DNA of 64,000 nucleotides from Haoranjiania flava (GCF_025631005.1 NZ_JAOTPL010000009.1:62001-126000), one strand, 5' to 3'; positions 25,569-35,288 are shown, counted from the first letter of the stretch. Numbers and translations are program-made. The notes: generated by a model from the letters alone, not told the origin.

Positions 25569-26004
25569 TGCAGTGGATTTAGACCTTCAACTTTAGGATA
25601 AGTGGAAACAATCATTCCTCCTGAAAAAGAAATGTTACTTCTCAGATATTCATACTCCAACCATAATCTCGGCTGGCACAAGGGCCATAATTGATTAAAG
25701 CAAGAATAACATTCCTCAAAAATACTAAAATGTTTCTTTCTAATTTTATTCTCTGCATTAACCTTTCATTAAGTTATCCAGTCTCATTCTGCACTGGTCA
25801 TTTTGGCCTACACCATTGCAGCTTTCAGCTATCAGTTTGCAGATTCAGTCACTCCTATATCAGCACTTATGAACAAACATCACAAATTTCAGCTTGCAGA
25901 TACAGCAGTCCAAAATAAACACCCATAAAAAACATTACAAATCCACAATCCTAATTTCCCGCTCATATTCCATTATCAACTGTGCATTGTCAATTATCTG
26001 CTAA
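25569..26004. other. intergenic stretch, no gene supported
   Basis: About 435 bp between the sigma gene and glnN. It is AT-rich with short, loosely repeated pieces (TTTCAGCTATCAGTTTGCAGATTC, in 25827-25850, and TTTCAGCTTGCAGATAC near 25888). No coding frame, RNA or clear terminator recognised. The sigma gene promoter should lie at its left end, but no clear match was found. Confidence 0.5.
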
Positions 26005-28200
26005 CTATCGCAGAAGCAGCATTTCCCTGTATTTTGGCAGAGACCAGATCTCGTCATCTACCAGTTGTTCCAGCTTGTCTACATGGTAGCGAATCTCATC
26101 GAAATATCTGGCTTTTACTTCCCGATCGTACATGATGGCGCGCTCGCGCACATCTTCAATATTGTTGGCAACCTTTCTGGCTTCAACCATTTCATGTATT
26201 TTCTGGTAAGCCGTTTCAATATGTACGGAGAGCCTGCCCAACAGCTCTACCTGGCTGGCATAAGCAGTTTCCGGCAAGCCCACCGCCTTTAGTTTACATA
26301 CGTTGTCAGCAACAATCTGCTGGTAACGTATAGCTTCCGGTATCACGTGATTCAGGGCAAGATCGCCCATCACGCGGCCTTCTATCTGCACTTTTTTCAG
26401 AAAATTTTCCAGTTCAATTTCGTGCCTCGCGTGCACTTCTCTTTGGGTATACACACCATTTTCGCTAAATAACTTCACTGCCTTTTCAGTGGAAAGCGCA
26501 TCGAGCGCCAGCGGGGTGGTTTTCAGGTTGGGCAATCCGCGTCTTTCTGCTTCCTGCTCCCACTCCTGGCTGTAACCATCACCTTCAAATATCACGTCCT
26601 TGCTTTCTACCACATATTTCTGCAATACCTGCATCACTGCAATTTCTTTCTTGGTACCTTCTTCTATCAGTGTATCTACCTCCGACTTGAATCTTTTCAA
26701 AGTCTCTGCTACAATAGTGTTTAAAGACACCATAGCATTGGCACAGTTTGCAGAAGAGCCTACTGCCCTGAACTCAAATTTATTTCCTGTGAAAGCAAAG
26801 GGGGATGTGCGGTTCCTGTCGGTATTATCGAGCAATAATTCCGGAATAGAGCGATGCAGATCAAGCTTCAGGATCGCTTCGTCCTGCTCATCAAAATCCT
26901 CTCCTACTCTTTGCTCAATATCGTTCAGCACCTCACGCAGATGTTGACCCACAAATACCGAGATAATGGCAGGCGGCGCTTCATTGGCACCCAGCCGGTG
27001 ATCATTGCCTGCAGATGCGATAGATGCACGCAGTATATCAGCATAATCGTGTACTGCTTTGATGGTATTGATGAAGAAAGTGAGAAATAACAAATTGGTT
27101 TTCGGGGTTTTGCCCGGTGATAATAAATTAATGCCGGTATCGGTAGCCAGGCTCCAGTTGTTGTGCTTGCCGCTTCCGTTGATGCCCGCAAAAGGTTTTT
27201 CGTGCAGCAACACTTTCAGCTTGTGTCGCCTTGCCACGCGGTTCATTACATCCATTAAAAGAATGTTGTGGTCTACGGCAATGTTTACTTCTTCAAATAT
27301 GGGAGCTGCTTCAAATTGGGCGGGCGCCACTTCATTATGCCGGGTTCTCAAGGGAATGCCCAGCTTGTAAGATTCGTATTCAAACTCGCGCATAAACGCG
27401 TATACGCGCTGAGGAATTGAACCAAAATAGTGATCTTCCAACTGCTGGCCTTTGGCGGGAGATGCGCCAAAAACGGTTCTGCCGCATTGTATCAGGTCAG
27501 GGCGCGCGTTAGCCAGGCCTTCATCTATAACAAAGTATTCCTGCTCCCAACCCAGTGTAGGCGCGATCCTGGTAATATTTTTATCAAATAGGTTGGCAAC
27601 GTCTACCGCCGCTTTATTGATTGCGTCAATAGCTTTCAGCAGGGGCGCTTTATAATCCAGCGATTCGCCGGTGTAGGAGACAAATATGGTAGGAATGCAG
27701 AGTGTTCTGCCGTTTGCCGCTTCGTAAATAAAAGCAGGCGAAGTAGGATCCCAGGCGGTGTAGCCACGTGCTTCAAAAGTAGCCCTGATGCCGCCATTGG
27801 GAAAGGAGGAAGCGTCCGGCTCCTGCTGTATCAATGCGCCACCGTCAAATTCTTCAATGGCGGTGCCATCGCTTTTCAGGGTAAAAAAAGAATCGTGCTT
27901 CTCTGCCGTTGTGCCTGTTAAAGGTTGAAACCAGTGGGTATAGTGGGTCACGCCCTTGGATTGAGCCCATGCGCGCAGGCCTACAGCTACCTGCCCGGAT
28001 ATTGTCCTATCGAGCTTACGACTGCCCCGGATGCTTTGCACCAATCCTTTATAAGCTTCATCATGCAAATACTTTCTGGCCTTATCCAGCGTAAAAACAT
28101 TTTCACCGAATATTTCTGTGATCGGCGGAAACTCCGGGGCGATGTGCCTGTAACTTTCATTTTCTACTAAAGAATCCAGTGCTTTAAACCTGATTAACAT
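26005..28200 (-). CDS. glnN: glutamine synthetase type III
   Basis: 731 residues, the length of the GSIII family. It makes glutamine from glutamate, ammonia and ATP. GSIII marks: THWFQPLTGTTAEKHDSF near 88, LGWEQEYFVID (metal-binding Glu), RTRHNEVAPAQFEAAPIFEE, INGSGKHNNWSL, and NRTSPFAFTGNKFEFRAVGS. The C-terminal region is helical (LLGRLSVHIETAYQKIHEMV). Monocistronic, with a -7 box 23 bp before the start. This form is common in Bacteroidota. Confidence 0.96.
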   Translation of the reverse strand: MLIRFKALDSLVENESYRHIAPEFPPITEIFGENVFTLDKARKYLHDEAYKGLVQSIRGSRKLDRTISGQVAVGLRAWAQSKGVTHYTHWFQPLTGTTAEKHDSFFTLKSDGTAIEEFDGGALIQQEPDASSFPNGGIRATFEARGYTAWDPTSPAFIYEAANGRTLCIPTIFVSYTGESLDYKAPLLKAIDAINKAAVDVANLFDKNITRIAPTLGWEQEYFVIDEGLANARPDLIQCGRTVFGASPAKGQQLEDHYFGSIPQRVYAFMREFEYESYKLGIPLRTRHNEVAPAQFEAAPIFEEVNIAVDHNILLMDVMNRVARRHKLKVLLHEKPFAGINGSGKHNNWSLATDTGINLLSPGKTPKTNLLFLTFFINTIKAVHDYADILRASIASAGNDHRLGANEAPPAIISVFVGQHLREVLNDIEQRVGEDFDEQDEAILKLDLHRSIPELLLDNTDRNRTSPFAFTGNKFEFRAVGSSANCANAMVSLNTIVAETLKRFKSEVDTLIEEGTKKEIAVMQVLQKYVVESKDVIFEGDGYSQEWEQEAERRGLPNLKTTPLALDALSTEKAVKLFSENGVYTQREVHARHEIELENFLKKVQIEGRVMGDLALNHVIPEAIRYQQIVADNVCKLKAVGLPETAYASQVELLGRLSVHIETAYQKIHEMVEARKVANNIEDVRERAIMYDREVKARYFDEIRYHVDKLEQLVDDEIWSLPKYREMLLLR

Positions 28201-28222
28201 ATTTGCTATATTTAAATTTATT

Positions 28223-28230
28223 CAAAATTA
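28223..28230 (-). promoter_or_regulatory. -7 box for glnN
   Basis: TAATTTTG on the minus strand fits TAnnTTTG, 22 nt before the glnN ATG. A -33 box at the standard distance is not clear. Confidence 0.45.
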
Positions 28231-28485
28231 CGCCCATAAGATTAAAATTGAACAATATTTTACATAAAATAATATATTTTTTTAATCGTTATATATAAAT
28301 CAGACTATTATTACAGGCTATCATTATATACATTACCTGGGGTCAAGTAGTGAGAAGGTTGGAATTTTAAACAGCCCTAAACCACATGCTGTCTATATTT
28401 CTGCATAATCTGTCTGTACACTTTGGTAAAATCCACGAGTCGCAAGAAGGTTGCTCGATAAAAATTTATAGTATAATAAAGAAGG

Positions 28486-29832
28486 TTATGATACGGCCTG
28501 TGCTAATGGAAAGTCTACTATAAAAGTGGAGCCTTTCCCTAATTCGCTTTCTATACGCACCCTGCCTTTATGTGCCTCCACAATACTTTTTACATAGTTC
28601 ATGCCGAGGCCGAAACCTTTTACATTGTGCAGGTTGCCTGTATGCGCACGGTAAAACTTCTCAAAAACACGCTTCACCGTTTCTTTAGACATGCCGATAC
28701 CATTGTCCTGCACGCGCACCGACAAATATTTAGCGGTATTGAGGGTAGTGATGATGATCCTTGCGGGCACATCGGGTTTAGAATATTTCACTGCATTATC
28801 CATCAGGTTGTTGATCAGGTTGGCAAAGTGTACCTGGTCTGCTTTTATCAGATCATTTTTAGCATTGAACACTAACTTAGCGCTGCCGTTGTTCTTGTCT
28901 CTCAGCTGAAGTTCAAACGATTCAGATACCTGGCGTATGATATCATGGGCATGCACTTCTTTCAGCTCCAGCGTAATCTCCTGCTTTTCGGTGAATGCAG
29001 CTTTCAGAATGGTTTCTACATGCTTGTTCATGCGCAGGTTTTCATCTTTGATAATGCCGGTAAAATATTGTTGCTTCTCAGGGTTTTGCTGCACTTTACG
29101 GTTTTGCAACGCATCTACGGCCAGTGAAATAGTTGCAAGGGGCGTCTTGAACTCATGCGTCATATTGTTGATGAAATCACTTTTGATTTTGCTCAGATTT
29201 CGCTGCTGCAGCATGGTCTTTACTGTAAGGTAGAATGCCGAAAGGGTAATAATGCTATAAAATAAGAATCCCAGCAATACCAGCCATTGTGCTTTCAATA
29301 CCTGGGTATTGATATTGGGGATGTACACCACCATGCTTTCCGATACCCCGCCATACTCCACATTTAGTCCAATATTTTCTATAATGGGTTTTCCGGCTTT
29401 GTTTTCCAGTGCAGAATCCTGGGTGATGGCGAAAAAATTCGGCGTACTCAGGGAAACGCTGCGCCTGCCGGGCGCTACCGTATTGATGATGCCAAATTCT
29501 ATATGCAATCCTTTTTCATTGTGGCTTTCGAGCGCGCGCTGGAACATCTGCTGGATTTCTTCCAGCGAAAAACTTTCGCGCACCGTAGTGATCCTGGGAC
29601 TGTTGAAAATATCTTCGGGAAACTGCAGCGGAGATTTCTGTACCGGCCTCAGGGTAATGGAGAGCCGGTTAGCAATATTGCTGGTGACCTCCTTAGTGGC
29701 AAGCGTAACCCTTTCGGTGGTTCTCTGGCGCGAAGAGTCTATGAGGTTTACCACCCAGGAAACCTGGATTATAAAGAACCCTATCAGCGAGATAGAGACC
29801 AGTAATATACTCAATGGTACCTGTTTCTTCAT
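28486..29832 (-). CDS. orphan sensor histidine kinase
   Basis: 448 residues. Membrane helices at about 7-29 and 182-203 enclose a periplasmic sensor of ~150 residues. The cytoplasmic part has the H-box with His226 (THEFKTPLATISLAVDAL), N-box NLMDNAVKYSKP, G1 VQDNGIGMSKE, F-box FEKFYRA and G2 GFGLGMNYVKSIV. No response regulator gene is adjacent; the partner must be elsewhere. The gene starts 2 bp after the glycosyltransferase stop, so they share a transcript. The layout resembles RprX-type kinases of Bacteroides. Confidence 0.9.
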   Translation of the reverse strand: MKKQVPLSILLVSISLIGFFIIQVSWVVNLIDSSRQRTTERVTLATKEVTSNIANRLSITLRPVQKSPLQFPEDIFNSPRITTVRESFSLEEIQQMFQRALESHNEKGLHIEFGIINTVAPGRRSVSLSTPNFFAITQDSALENKAGKPIIENIGLNVEYGGVSESMVVYIPNINTQVLKAQWLVLLGFLFYSIITLSAFYLTVKTMLQQRNLSKIKSDFINNMTHEFKTPLATISLAVDALQNRKVQQNPEKQQYFTGIIKDENLRMNKHVETILKAAFTEKQEITLELKEVHAHDIIRQVSESFELQLRDKNNGSAKLVFNAKNDLIKADQVHFANLINNLMDNAVKYSKPDVPARIIITTLNTAKYLSVRVQDNGIGMSKETVKRVFEKFYRAHTGNLHNVKGFGLGMNYVKSIVEAHKGRVRIESELGKGSTFIVDFPLAQAVS

Positions 29833-29834
29833 AA

Positions 29835-30971
29835 TTATTTCCAGTTCCTTGCCGGTTTTTTAAAGAGTGTAGAAGCAAATATAAAATAATAAATAAACTG
29901 CCAGATATCTAATGCCAAAAACCATTTCCACAGATCCATTTCATCCAGCGTATGCATGACTTTTCTCCAGGTGACGGCCACAAAAATCATTCTTAAAGCG
30001 TAAACTCCCAACGCAAGCCAAACGTTGTAATATACAGCAGCCAACACCAATAGCGGGTACACCAGGAAGGCTGAAAGAGAATACATTCCCAATAAAAATT
30101 TAATGCCTGGCTTGTAATATTTGCCGGTAGTATAGTGCCTGCTCTTTTGCTTCCTCCAGGATTTCCAGGTGAGCTTGGCCTCGCTGAGTGTAAAAGTATC
30201 TTTATCTAACACCACAGCAGTATTGCGTTTGTTAGCCACGTTGCTGATAAACAAGTCATCATCGCCGCCGGGAATATGGTTGATGGAAGAGAAACCTTTG
30301 TTGTTCAGGAACACTGTTTTTTTGTAAGCCAGGTTTCTTCCCACGCCCATGTAGGGTTTTCCGGCCAAAGCGTAAGAAAAATATTGCAGTGCTGTATGGA
30401 AGGTCTCAAACCTGATAAGTTTGTTGAGCAGGCCCCGCCTTTTTTTATAGGGTCCGTAGCCAAGCACAATGTCTTTTTCTTCGGTAAAAGCCGCCTGCAT
30501 CTTCTGCATCCAGAATTCGCTGGCAGGAATACAATCTGCATCTGTGAGCAACAGCAATTCAGTCTTTGCAGACATGATACCCATGGAAAGCGGGAACTTT
30601 TTTCCCGGGATGTTAGATGAGCTCTGTGTAAGCGGCAGTACCTGCAATTGCCTGAAAGTTCTTTGTAATTCTTCCAGGATATACTTAGACTCATCCGTAG
30701 AATTGTCATTCACTACCAGTACGCTATGAGTAGAATTGTAGTTCTGCACCAGTACGCCGGGCAGGTTGTCTACCAGGTTGGCAGCTTCGTCTTTGGCACA
30801 GATGATCACTGTCAATGGGTTGTTCTGGGTATAATCCTTAGGCTTTTCCTTATAAAATGCCAGTCTGGAAAAAATAAAAATGTAGTAGTAAAGTTGTATA
30901 AGAATAACCAGGCAGAAGGAGCCGAATAAAATTTCGCGCCAATGCCCGGTGATTAGATCAATGCTGTTCAT
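29835..30971 (-). CDS. family 2 glycosyltransferase, membrane bound
   Basis: 378 residues. N-terminal membrane helix (about 14-34), GT-A domain with VIICAKDEAANLVDNLPGVL, VVNDNSTDES, LLLTDADCIPASEFW (DxD-type metal site) and IPGGDDDLFIS (acceptor site), then two or three C-terminal helices (about 290-375). It should use a nucleotide sugar to build an envelope polysaccharide or lipid glycan. It sits upstream of the histidine kinase gene in one unit. The -7 box lies so near the ATG that the transcript may be leaderless. Confidence 0.87.
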   Translation of the reverse strand: MNSIDLITGHWREILFGSFCLVILIQLYYYIFIFSRLAFYKEKPKDYTQNNPLTVIICAKDEAANLVDNLPGVLVQNYNSTHSVLVVNDNSTDESKYILEELQRTFRQLQVLPLTQSSSNIPGKKFPLSMGIMSAKTELLLLTDADCIPASEFWMQKMQAAFTEEKDIVLGYGPYKKRRGLLNKLIRFETFHTALQYFSYALAGKPYMGVGRNLAYKKTVFLNNKGFSSINHIPGGDDDLFISNVANKRNTAVVLDKDTFTLSEAKLTWKSWRKQKSRHYTTGKYYKPGIKFLLGMYSLSAFLVYPLLVLAAVYYNVWLALGVYALRMIFVAVTWRKVMHTLDEMDLWKWFLALDIWQFIYYFIFASTLFKKPARNWK

Positions 30972-30976
30972 GGTTG

Positions 30977-30984
30977 CAAAAGTA
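30977..30984 (-). promoter_or_regulatory. -7 box for the glycosyltransferase-kinase unit
   Basis: TACTTTTG on the minus strand, followed by only five bases before the ATG at 30971-30969. Confidence 0.5.
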
Positions 30985-31014
30985 CTTTAATAACTACAAG
31001 ATTCAGATGGATTT

Positions 31015-31566
31015 ATGCCCAAGTTTTCTACAAATAAAATTGTAATTTTAACTGTGCAAATTGAAGTGATCAAAGGTGATATAACTACATTAGCTGCCGG
31101 CGCCATTGTAAATGCTGCCAATACTTCGCTCATGGGTGGCGGAGGTGTCGACGGCGCTATTCACCACGCGGGCGGACAAGCAATCTTAGAAGCCTGTAAA
31201 AAAATAGCCGCTAAGCAAGGAGGCTGCGCTACCGGCGAAGCCGTGATCACTACAGCGGGCAAGCTGCCTGCAAAGTACGTGATACACACCGTAGGGCCTG
31301 TATGGCACGGTGGCGGGCATGACGAAGCAATCCTTTTAAAAAACTGCTATACCAACGCGCTGAAACTGGCAGAGCTGCACGCTTTGAAGCATATAGCTTT
31401 TCCAAACATCAGTACGGGCATCTACCGTTTTCCTAAAGGCAAAGCTGCGGAGATTGCGGTTGATGCTGTAATGAATTACAAGCCCGGCACAATTGAAAAG
31501 GTAACTTTCGTATGTTTTGATGAAGAGAATTATCAATTGTACCTGGCAAAGGTAGCCAGCAAATAA
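31015..31566 (+). CDS. macro-domain O-acetyl-ADP-ribose deacetylase
   Basis: 183 residues, a single macro domain: VIKGDITTLAAGAIVNAAN, GGGGVDGAIHHAGG (ADP-ribose loop), GEAVITTAGKLPAKYVIHTVGP, and ISTGIYRFPKGKAAEIA. It is the YmdB/MacroD type, which hydrolyses O-acetyl-ADP-ribose and ADP-ribosylated Asp/Glu. The macro domain itself begins near residue 15; a GTG at 31054 (VQIEVIKGD) is an alternative start that would remove 13 poorly conserved residues. Monocistronic, divergent from the glycosyltransferase. Confidence 0.88.
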   Translation: MPKFSTNKIVILTVQIEVIKGDITTLAAGAIVNAANTSLMGGGGVDGAIHHAGGQAILEACKKIAAKQGGCATGEAVITTAGKLPAKYVIHTVGPVWHGGGHDEAILLKNCYTNALKLAELHALKHIAFPNISTGIYRFPKGKAAEIAVDAVMNYKPGTIEKVTFVCFDEENYQLYLAKVASK

Positions 31567-31621
31567 AATTGATAATTGCGGGCAACAATAATATTTTTCA
31601 ACCTTACATTACTTTCATCCA

Positions 31622-31655
31622 ATAAAAAAGCCTCTCATGCTGAAAGGCTTTATTG
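31622..31655. terminator. bidirectional terminator between macro-domain gene and rplQ
   Basis: AAAGCCT (31627-31633), 11-nt loop, AGGCTTT (31645-31651), flanked by A and T tracts on both sides. It serves both converging genes. Confidence 0.75.
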
Positions 31656-31675
31656 AATGATTTATTTGTATAATC

Positions 31676-32272
31676 TTACGCTTCGGCTTTAGGTTCCTCT
31701 CCTTCAGTTTTTGCTTCAGCATCAGGCTGTGCAGTGGCTTCAGGAGCAGTGGCTTCTGCTGCTTCAGGTGCGGCAACTTCTTCTTTTGTTTCTGTTGCTA
31801 CAGCTTCTGTATGGGCAGCTTCTTTCTTAGCGCCTGTGCCTCTGCGGCTGCGGCGTGTTTTCTTCACTTCCTGCGTATCAGCAGATGTGTTGTAAACTTC
31901 GTTGAAATCTACCAGTTCGATCATGGCTTTTTCAGCATTATCACCAGGGCGTGTACCTAATTTAATGATCCTTGTGTAGCCACCGGGACGGCTTGCCACC
32001 TTAGGGCCCACTACATTAAATAGTTCCTTAACCGCTGCTTTGTTCTCAAGGTCCCTGAACACCAAACGATGGTTGTGGCTGATCTGCAGCTCATTCTCGT
32101 TTTTCTTGGTCTTAGTAATCATTGGCTCTACATACACGCGTAAAGCTTTGGCTTTAGCCAATGTGGTAACGATCCTTTTGTGCACGATCAATTGAGCAGC
32201 CAGGTTAGACAATAAGGCATCTCTGTGTGCTTTCTTACGGCCTAAATTTTTTATTTTATCTCCGTGACGCAT
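31676..32272 (-). CDS. rplQ: 50S ribosomal protein L17 with acidic C-terminal extension
   Basis: 198 residues. The first ~120 are a normal L17 (MRHGDKIKNLGRKKAHRDAL, HKRIVTTLAKAKALRVYVEP, GGYTRIIKLGTRPGDNAEKA, ELVDFN). A basic stretch (KKTRRSRRGTGAKK) and about 60 residues of Ala, Glu, Pro and Thr follow; typical L17 proteins end near 120-130. The tail is low-complexity and probably disordered. Last gene of the ribosomal operon, 115 bp after rpoA. Confidence 0.96.
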   Translation of the reverse strand: MRHGDKIKNLGRKKAHRDALLSNLAAQLIVHKRIVTTLAKAKALRVYVEPMITKTKKNENELQISHNHRLVFRDLENKAAVKELFNVVGPKVASRPGGYTRIIKLGTRPGDNAEKAMIELVDFNEVYNTSADTQEVKKTRRSRRGTGAKKEAAHTEAVATETKEEVAAPEAAEATAPEATAQPDAEAKTEGEEPKAEA

Positions 32273-32387
32273 AACAATAAATTGTTGTTTAATGCTTACA
32301 CCGTGTCAAGGAATGTAAGCACCGGCTTTCGCCTGTTTAATAATAAAGTTATCATTAGCACCGGTTTTTACCCGGAGCTTTTTTACA

Positions 32388-33386
32388 TTAATCTATGGAA
32401 TCAATTCCCAGCCTTGCCAGGTCCATACCGAAGCTTAGCCCTCTGTCGTGCAGAACGGCATCAATTTCCGTTAAAGATTTCTGGCCGAAGTTGCGGAACT
32501 TCATGAGGTCTTCCTGCTCGTACTGTACCAGTTCGCTCAGCGAGTTGATCTTAGCTGCTTTCAGGCAGTTGAATGCACGCACGGAAAGATCAAGGTCTTC
32601 CAGCGGTGTTTTCAATACTTTGCGCAACTGAAGCACCTGCTCGTCTACGATGTCTTCTTTTTTATCTTCTTTACTGTCAAAAGTAATGTTCTCATCCGTG
32701 ATGATCATCAGGTGCTGGATAAGAATTCTTGACGCTTGTTTTACAGCTTCTTCAGGATGTATTGTACCGTCAGTAGCTACTTCCAGCAACAATTTTTCGT
32801 AGTCTGTGCGCTGCTCCACACGATAGTTTTCTATGGAATATTTTACTTTCGTGATGGGTGTGTGGATAGAATCAATTGCAATATAGCCGAAAGGAGCATC
32901 CTTTACTTTGTTCTCTTCGGATGGCACATAGCCACGGCCTTTGCCAATGGTAAGTTCAATATCTAATTTAGCAGTAGTATCTAAAACACAAATTACCAGC
33001 TCCGGGTTCATCACCTGGAAATTAGCATTTGCTTTTTCAATATCACCGGCTACAAATTCAGTTTTACCTTTGATGGATATGTTTATTTTCTCGGTAGTAA
33101 CTTCAGCATCTTTATTGAGCCTGAAGCGTATTTGTTTCAGGTTAAGGATCATTTCAGTTACATCTTCAGTAACACCGTGTATGGTAGCAAACTCGTGGTC
33201 TACTCCTTCTATCTTGATCCCGGTGATCGCGTATCCTTCTAAAGAGCTCAATAAAACACGGCGCAATGCATTACCGATTGTATTTCCATAGCCCGGTTCC
33301 AGCGGACGGAATTCGAAAAGACCTTCAAAATCGTTTGCTTTCTGCAATACAATTTTATCGGGTTTTTGAAAGCTTAATATTGCCAT
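32388..33386 (-). CDS. rpoA: RNA polymerase alpha subunit
   Basis: 332 residues. N-terminal dimerisation domain (FEFRPLEPGYGNTIGNALRR, LLSSLEGYAI, EDVTEMILNLKQIR), linker with EDKKEDIVDEQ, and the C-terminal domain that binds DNA and activators (PLEDLDLSVRAFNCLKAAKI, MKFRNFGQKSLTEI). It assembles the core enzyme. Located between rpsD and rplQ as in most bacteria. Confidence 0.98.
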   Translation of the reverse strand: MAILSFQKPDKIVLQKANDFEGLFEFRPLEPGYGNTIGNALRRVLLSSLEGYAITGIKIEGVDHEFATIHGVTEDVTEMILNLKQIRFRLNKDAEVTTEKINISIKGKTEFVAGDIEKANANFQVMNPELVICVLDTTAKLDIELTIGKGRGYVPSEENKVKDAPFGYIAIDSIHTPITKVKYSIENYRVEQRTDYEKLLLEVATDGTIHPEEAVKQASRILIQHLMIITDENITFDSKEDKKEDIVDEQVLQLRKVLKTPLEDLDLSVRAFNCLKAAKINSLSELVQYEQEDLMKFRNFGQKSLTEIDAVLHDRGLSFGMDLARLGIDSID

Positions 33387-33456
33387 ATTAAAACTTGATT
33401 TTGTTTTTCACTTTTAAAGTGAGAGATGATGATATAATTAAAGTCTCCGTATGCTA

Positions 33457-34062
33457 TTACTTATTATAAAGCTCTACGATCAGTTGTTCCTTAATGTTTT
33501 CAGGAACATTTTCTCTTTCAGGATATGCGATGAAAGTACCTTTCTGCTCAGATTCGTTCCAGTCTAACCAACCGAATTTTGGATTTTTGCCACGTACCTG
33601 GCTGGTAAGTGAAGTGTTGGCTGCGCTTTTGTCTTTGAAAGAAATGATATCTCCGGGTTTTACGCGTGATGAAGGAATATTGATCACCTGGTCGTTAACC
33701 ATAATGTGTTTGTGGCTCACCAGCTGGCGTGCTGCCGGGCGTGAAGGAGCCATGCCCAAACGGTAAACAACGTTGTCCAGGCGGGATTCGAGCAACCTGA
33801 TCAGGTTTTCACCGGTAACGCCTCTCATACGGCTTGCTTCCTCGAACGTATTGCGGAAACGGCGCTCTAATACACCGTAAGTATATTTAGCTTTTTGCTT
33901 TTCTTTTAACTGTAACCCATACTCCCCTAATTGTTTACGCTTGCGCGCTGCGCCATGCTGGCCGGGAGGATTGCTGTTTTTGGTAAGATATTTACCATTG
34001 CCTAAAATAGGCTCGCCGAATATACGGCTGATCTTGGTCTTAGGACCTGTGTAACGTGCCAT
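33457..34062 (-). CDS. rpsD: 30S ribosomal protein S4
   Basis: 201 residues. S4 N-terminal domain (MARYTGPKTKISRIFGEPIL) and the S4 RNA-binding domain (LESRLDNVVYRLGMAPSRPA, ARQLVSHKHIMVNDQVINIP). It nucleates 30S assembly. The gap to rpsK upstream (154 bp) is unusually long for this operon and carries short degenerate repeats. Confidence 0.98.
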   Translation of the reverse strand: MARYTGPKTKISRIFGEPILGNGKYLTKNSNPPGQHGAARKRKQLGEYGLQLKEKQKAKYTYGVLERRFRNTFEEASRMRGVTGENLIRLLESRLDNVVYRLGMAPSRPAARQLVSHKHIMVNDQVINIPSSRVKPGDIISFKDKSAANTSLTSQVRGKNPKFGWLDWNESEQKGTFIAYPERENVPENIKEQLIVELYNK

Positions 34063-34137
34063 AAAAATTTTGTTTTTCGATTTTTTAATGACGATGCCCT
34101 ATCTGTAAAAATCTAAAATAAATAAAGCACCCTGGTT

Positions 34138-34210
34138 ATTTGAAATCTGCAATTTGCAAACCTATTATTTGCAATCTGCAGTCTATAATTTGTAATCTGT
34201 AATCTGCAAT
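34138..34210. repeat. degenerate short tandem repeats between rpsK and rpsD
   Basis: About seven imperfect units of roughly 10 bp (AATCTGCAATTTGC, ATTTGCAATCTGC, AATTTGTAATCTGT, AATCTGCAATT). They fill most of the 154-bp gap inside the ribosomal operon. Confidence 0.6.
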
Positions 34211-34216
34211 TAAACG

Positions 34217-34621
34217 TTATACCCTTCTTTTCTTAGGAGGACGACATCCGTTGTGCGGGATCGGAGTAATGTCTTTAATGATAGCTACTTCAATACCTGA
34301 TTGAGAAAGCGAACGGATCGCGCCTTCACGACCGGCGCCCGGGCCTTTTACAAACACATCTACTTTCTTCAGGCCGGCGTCTAATGCCACTCTTGCGGCA
34401 TCTGCAGCAGCCATCTGTGCAGCGTATGGTGTATTTTTCTTAGAGCCGCGGAAGCCCATTTTACCGGCAGAAGACCAGGAAATAACCTGACCCTGCTTGT
34501 TGGTCAACGCGATAATGATGTTGTTGAATGTGGCGCTGATGTGTGCATCGCCGTGTGCATCTACTTTTACTACTCTTTTCTTTGCAGCAGCTTTAGCACT
34601 TTGTTGTTTTCCTTTTGCCAT
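34217..34621 (-). CDS. rpsK: 30S ribosomal protein S11
   Basis: 134 residues. Typical S11: HISATFNNIIIALTNKQGQV, SWSSAGKMGFRGSKKNTPYA, FVKGPGAGREGAIRSL, and the C-terminal ITPIPHNGCRPPKKRRV. Forms part of the platform of the small subunit. Between rpsM and rpsD. Confidence 0.98.
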   Translation of the reverse strand: MAKGKQQSAKAAAKKRVVKVDAHGDAHISATFNNIIIALTNKQGQVISWSSAGKMGFRGSKKNTPYAAQMAAADAARVALDAGLKKVDVFVKGPGAGREGAIRSLSQSGIEVAIIKDITPIPHNGCRPPKKRRV

Positions 34622-34750
34622 TTTAATTTGTTTAGGTAATCTTCTGAAAAATTGAGCCCCTCCTTTTCCTTGCAGAACTATCCGGCGGCTTTGGTTATAT
34701 AAAACAGTAATTCCCGGACGTTGCTGTCAGGGAAAATACTAAGTTTACAA

Positions 34751-35131
34751 TTATTTCTTCGGCGCTTTCTTTTTACCGGCAACCGTTCTTCTTTTACCTT
34801 TTCTTGTACGGCTGTTGGTACGTGTACGCTGTCCTCTTACAGGCAGGCCTTTACGGTGGCGCAATCCTCTGTAGCAGGCAATATCCAGTAAACGTTTGAT
34901 GTTCATTTGTGTTTCACTGCGCAGTGCACCTTCTACTTTAAACTCGTTGGTGATGATGTTACGGATAGCAGTTTGCTCATCGTCGTTCCATTCGTTTACT
35001 TTCTTGCTGTGATCGATCTCTGCTTTATCAAGAATATACTGGGCAGTAGAACGTCCGATACCATAAATATAGGTAAGTCCTATTTCGCCTCTTTTATTTT
35101 TAGGTAAATCTATACCGGCAATACGAGCCAT
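34751..35131 (-). CDS. rpsM: 30S ribosomal protein S13
   Basis: 126 residues. MARIAGIDLPKNKRGEIGLT at the start, IYGIGRSTAQYIL, YRGLRHRKGLPVRGQRTRTN and a Lys/Arg-rich tail. It binds the head of the small subunit and touches tRNA. Follows rpmJ, the usual order. Confidence 0.98.
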   Translation of the reverse strand: MARIAGIDLPKNKRGEIGLTYIYGIGRSTAQYILDKAEIDHSKKVNEWNDDEQTAIRNIITNEFKVEGALRSETQMNIKRLLDIACYRGLRHRKGLPVRGQRTRTNSRTRKGKRRTVAGKKKAPKK

Positions 35132-35171
35132 ATTTAACGATTAATTTTTTATTATTAATATTTTAATTGAA

Positions 35172-35288
35172 TTATCCCTGGCGTTGTTTAAAGCGGGGAT
35201 TTTTTTTGTTGATAATGTACAACCTGCCTTTTCTGCGAACAATTTTGCAGTCGGCGCTACGTTTTTTTACTGATGCTCTAACTTTCAT
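35172..35288 (-). CDS. rpmJ: 50S ribosomal protein L36
   Basis: A 38-residue protein starting MKVRASVKKRSADCKIVRRK and ending NPRFKQRQG. It has one Cys (residue 14) in place of the CxxC...C...H zinc site, so it is the zinc-free form. Located between infA and rpsM. Confidence 0.97.
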   Translation of the reverse strand: MKVRASVKKRSADCKIVRRKGRLYIINKKNPRFKQRQG

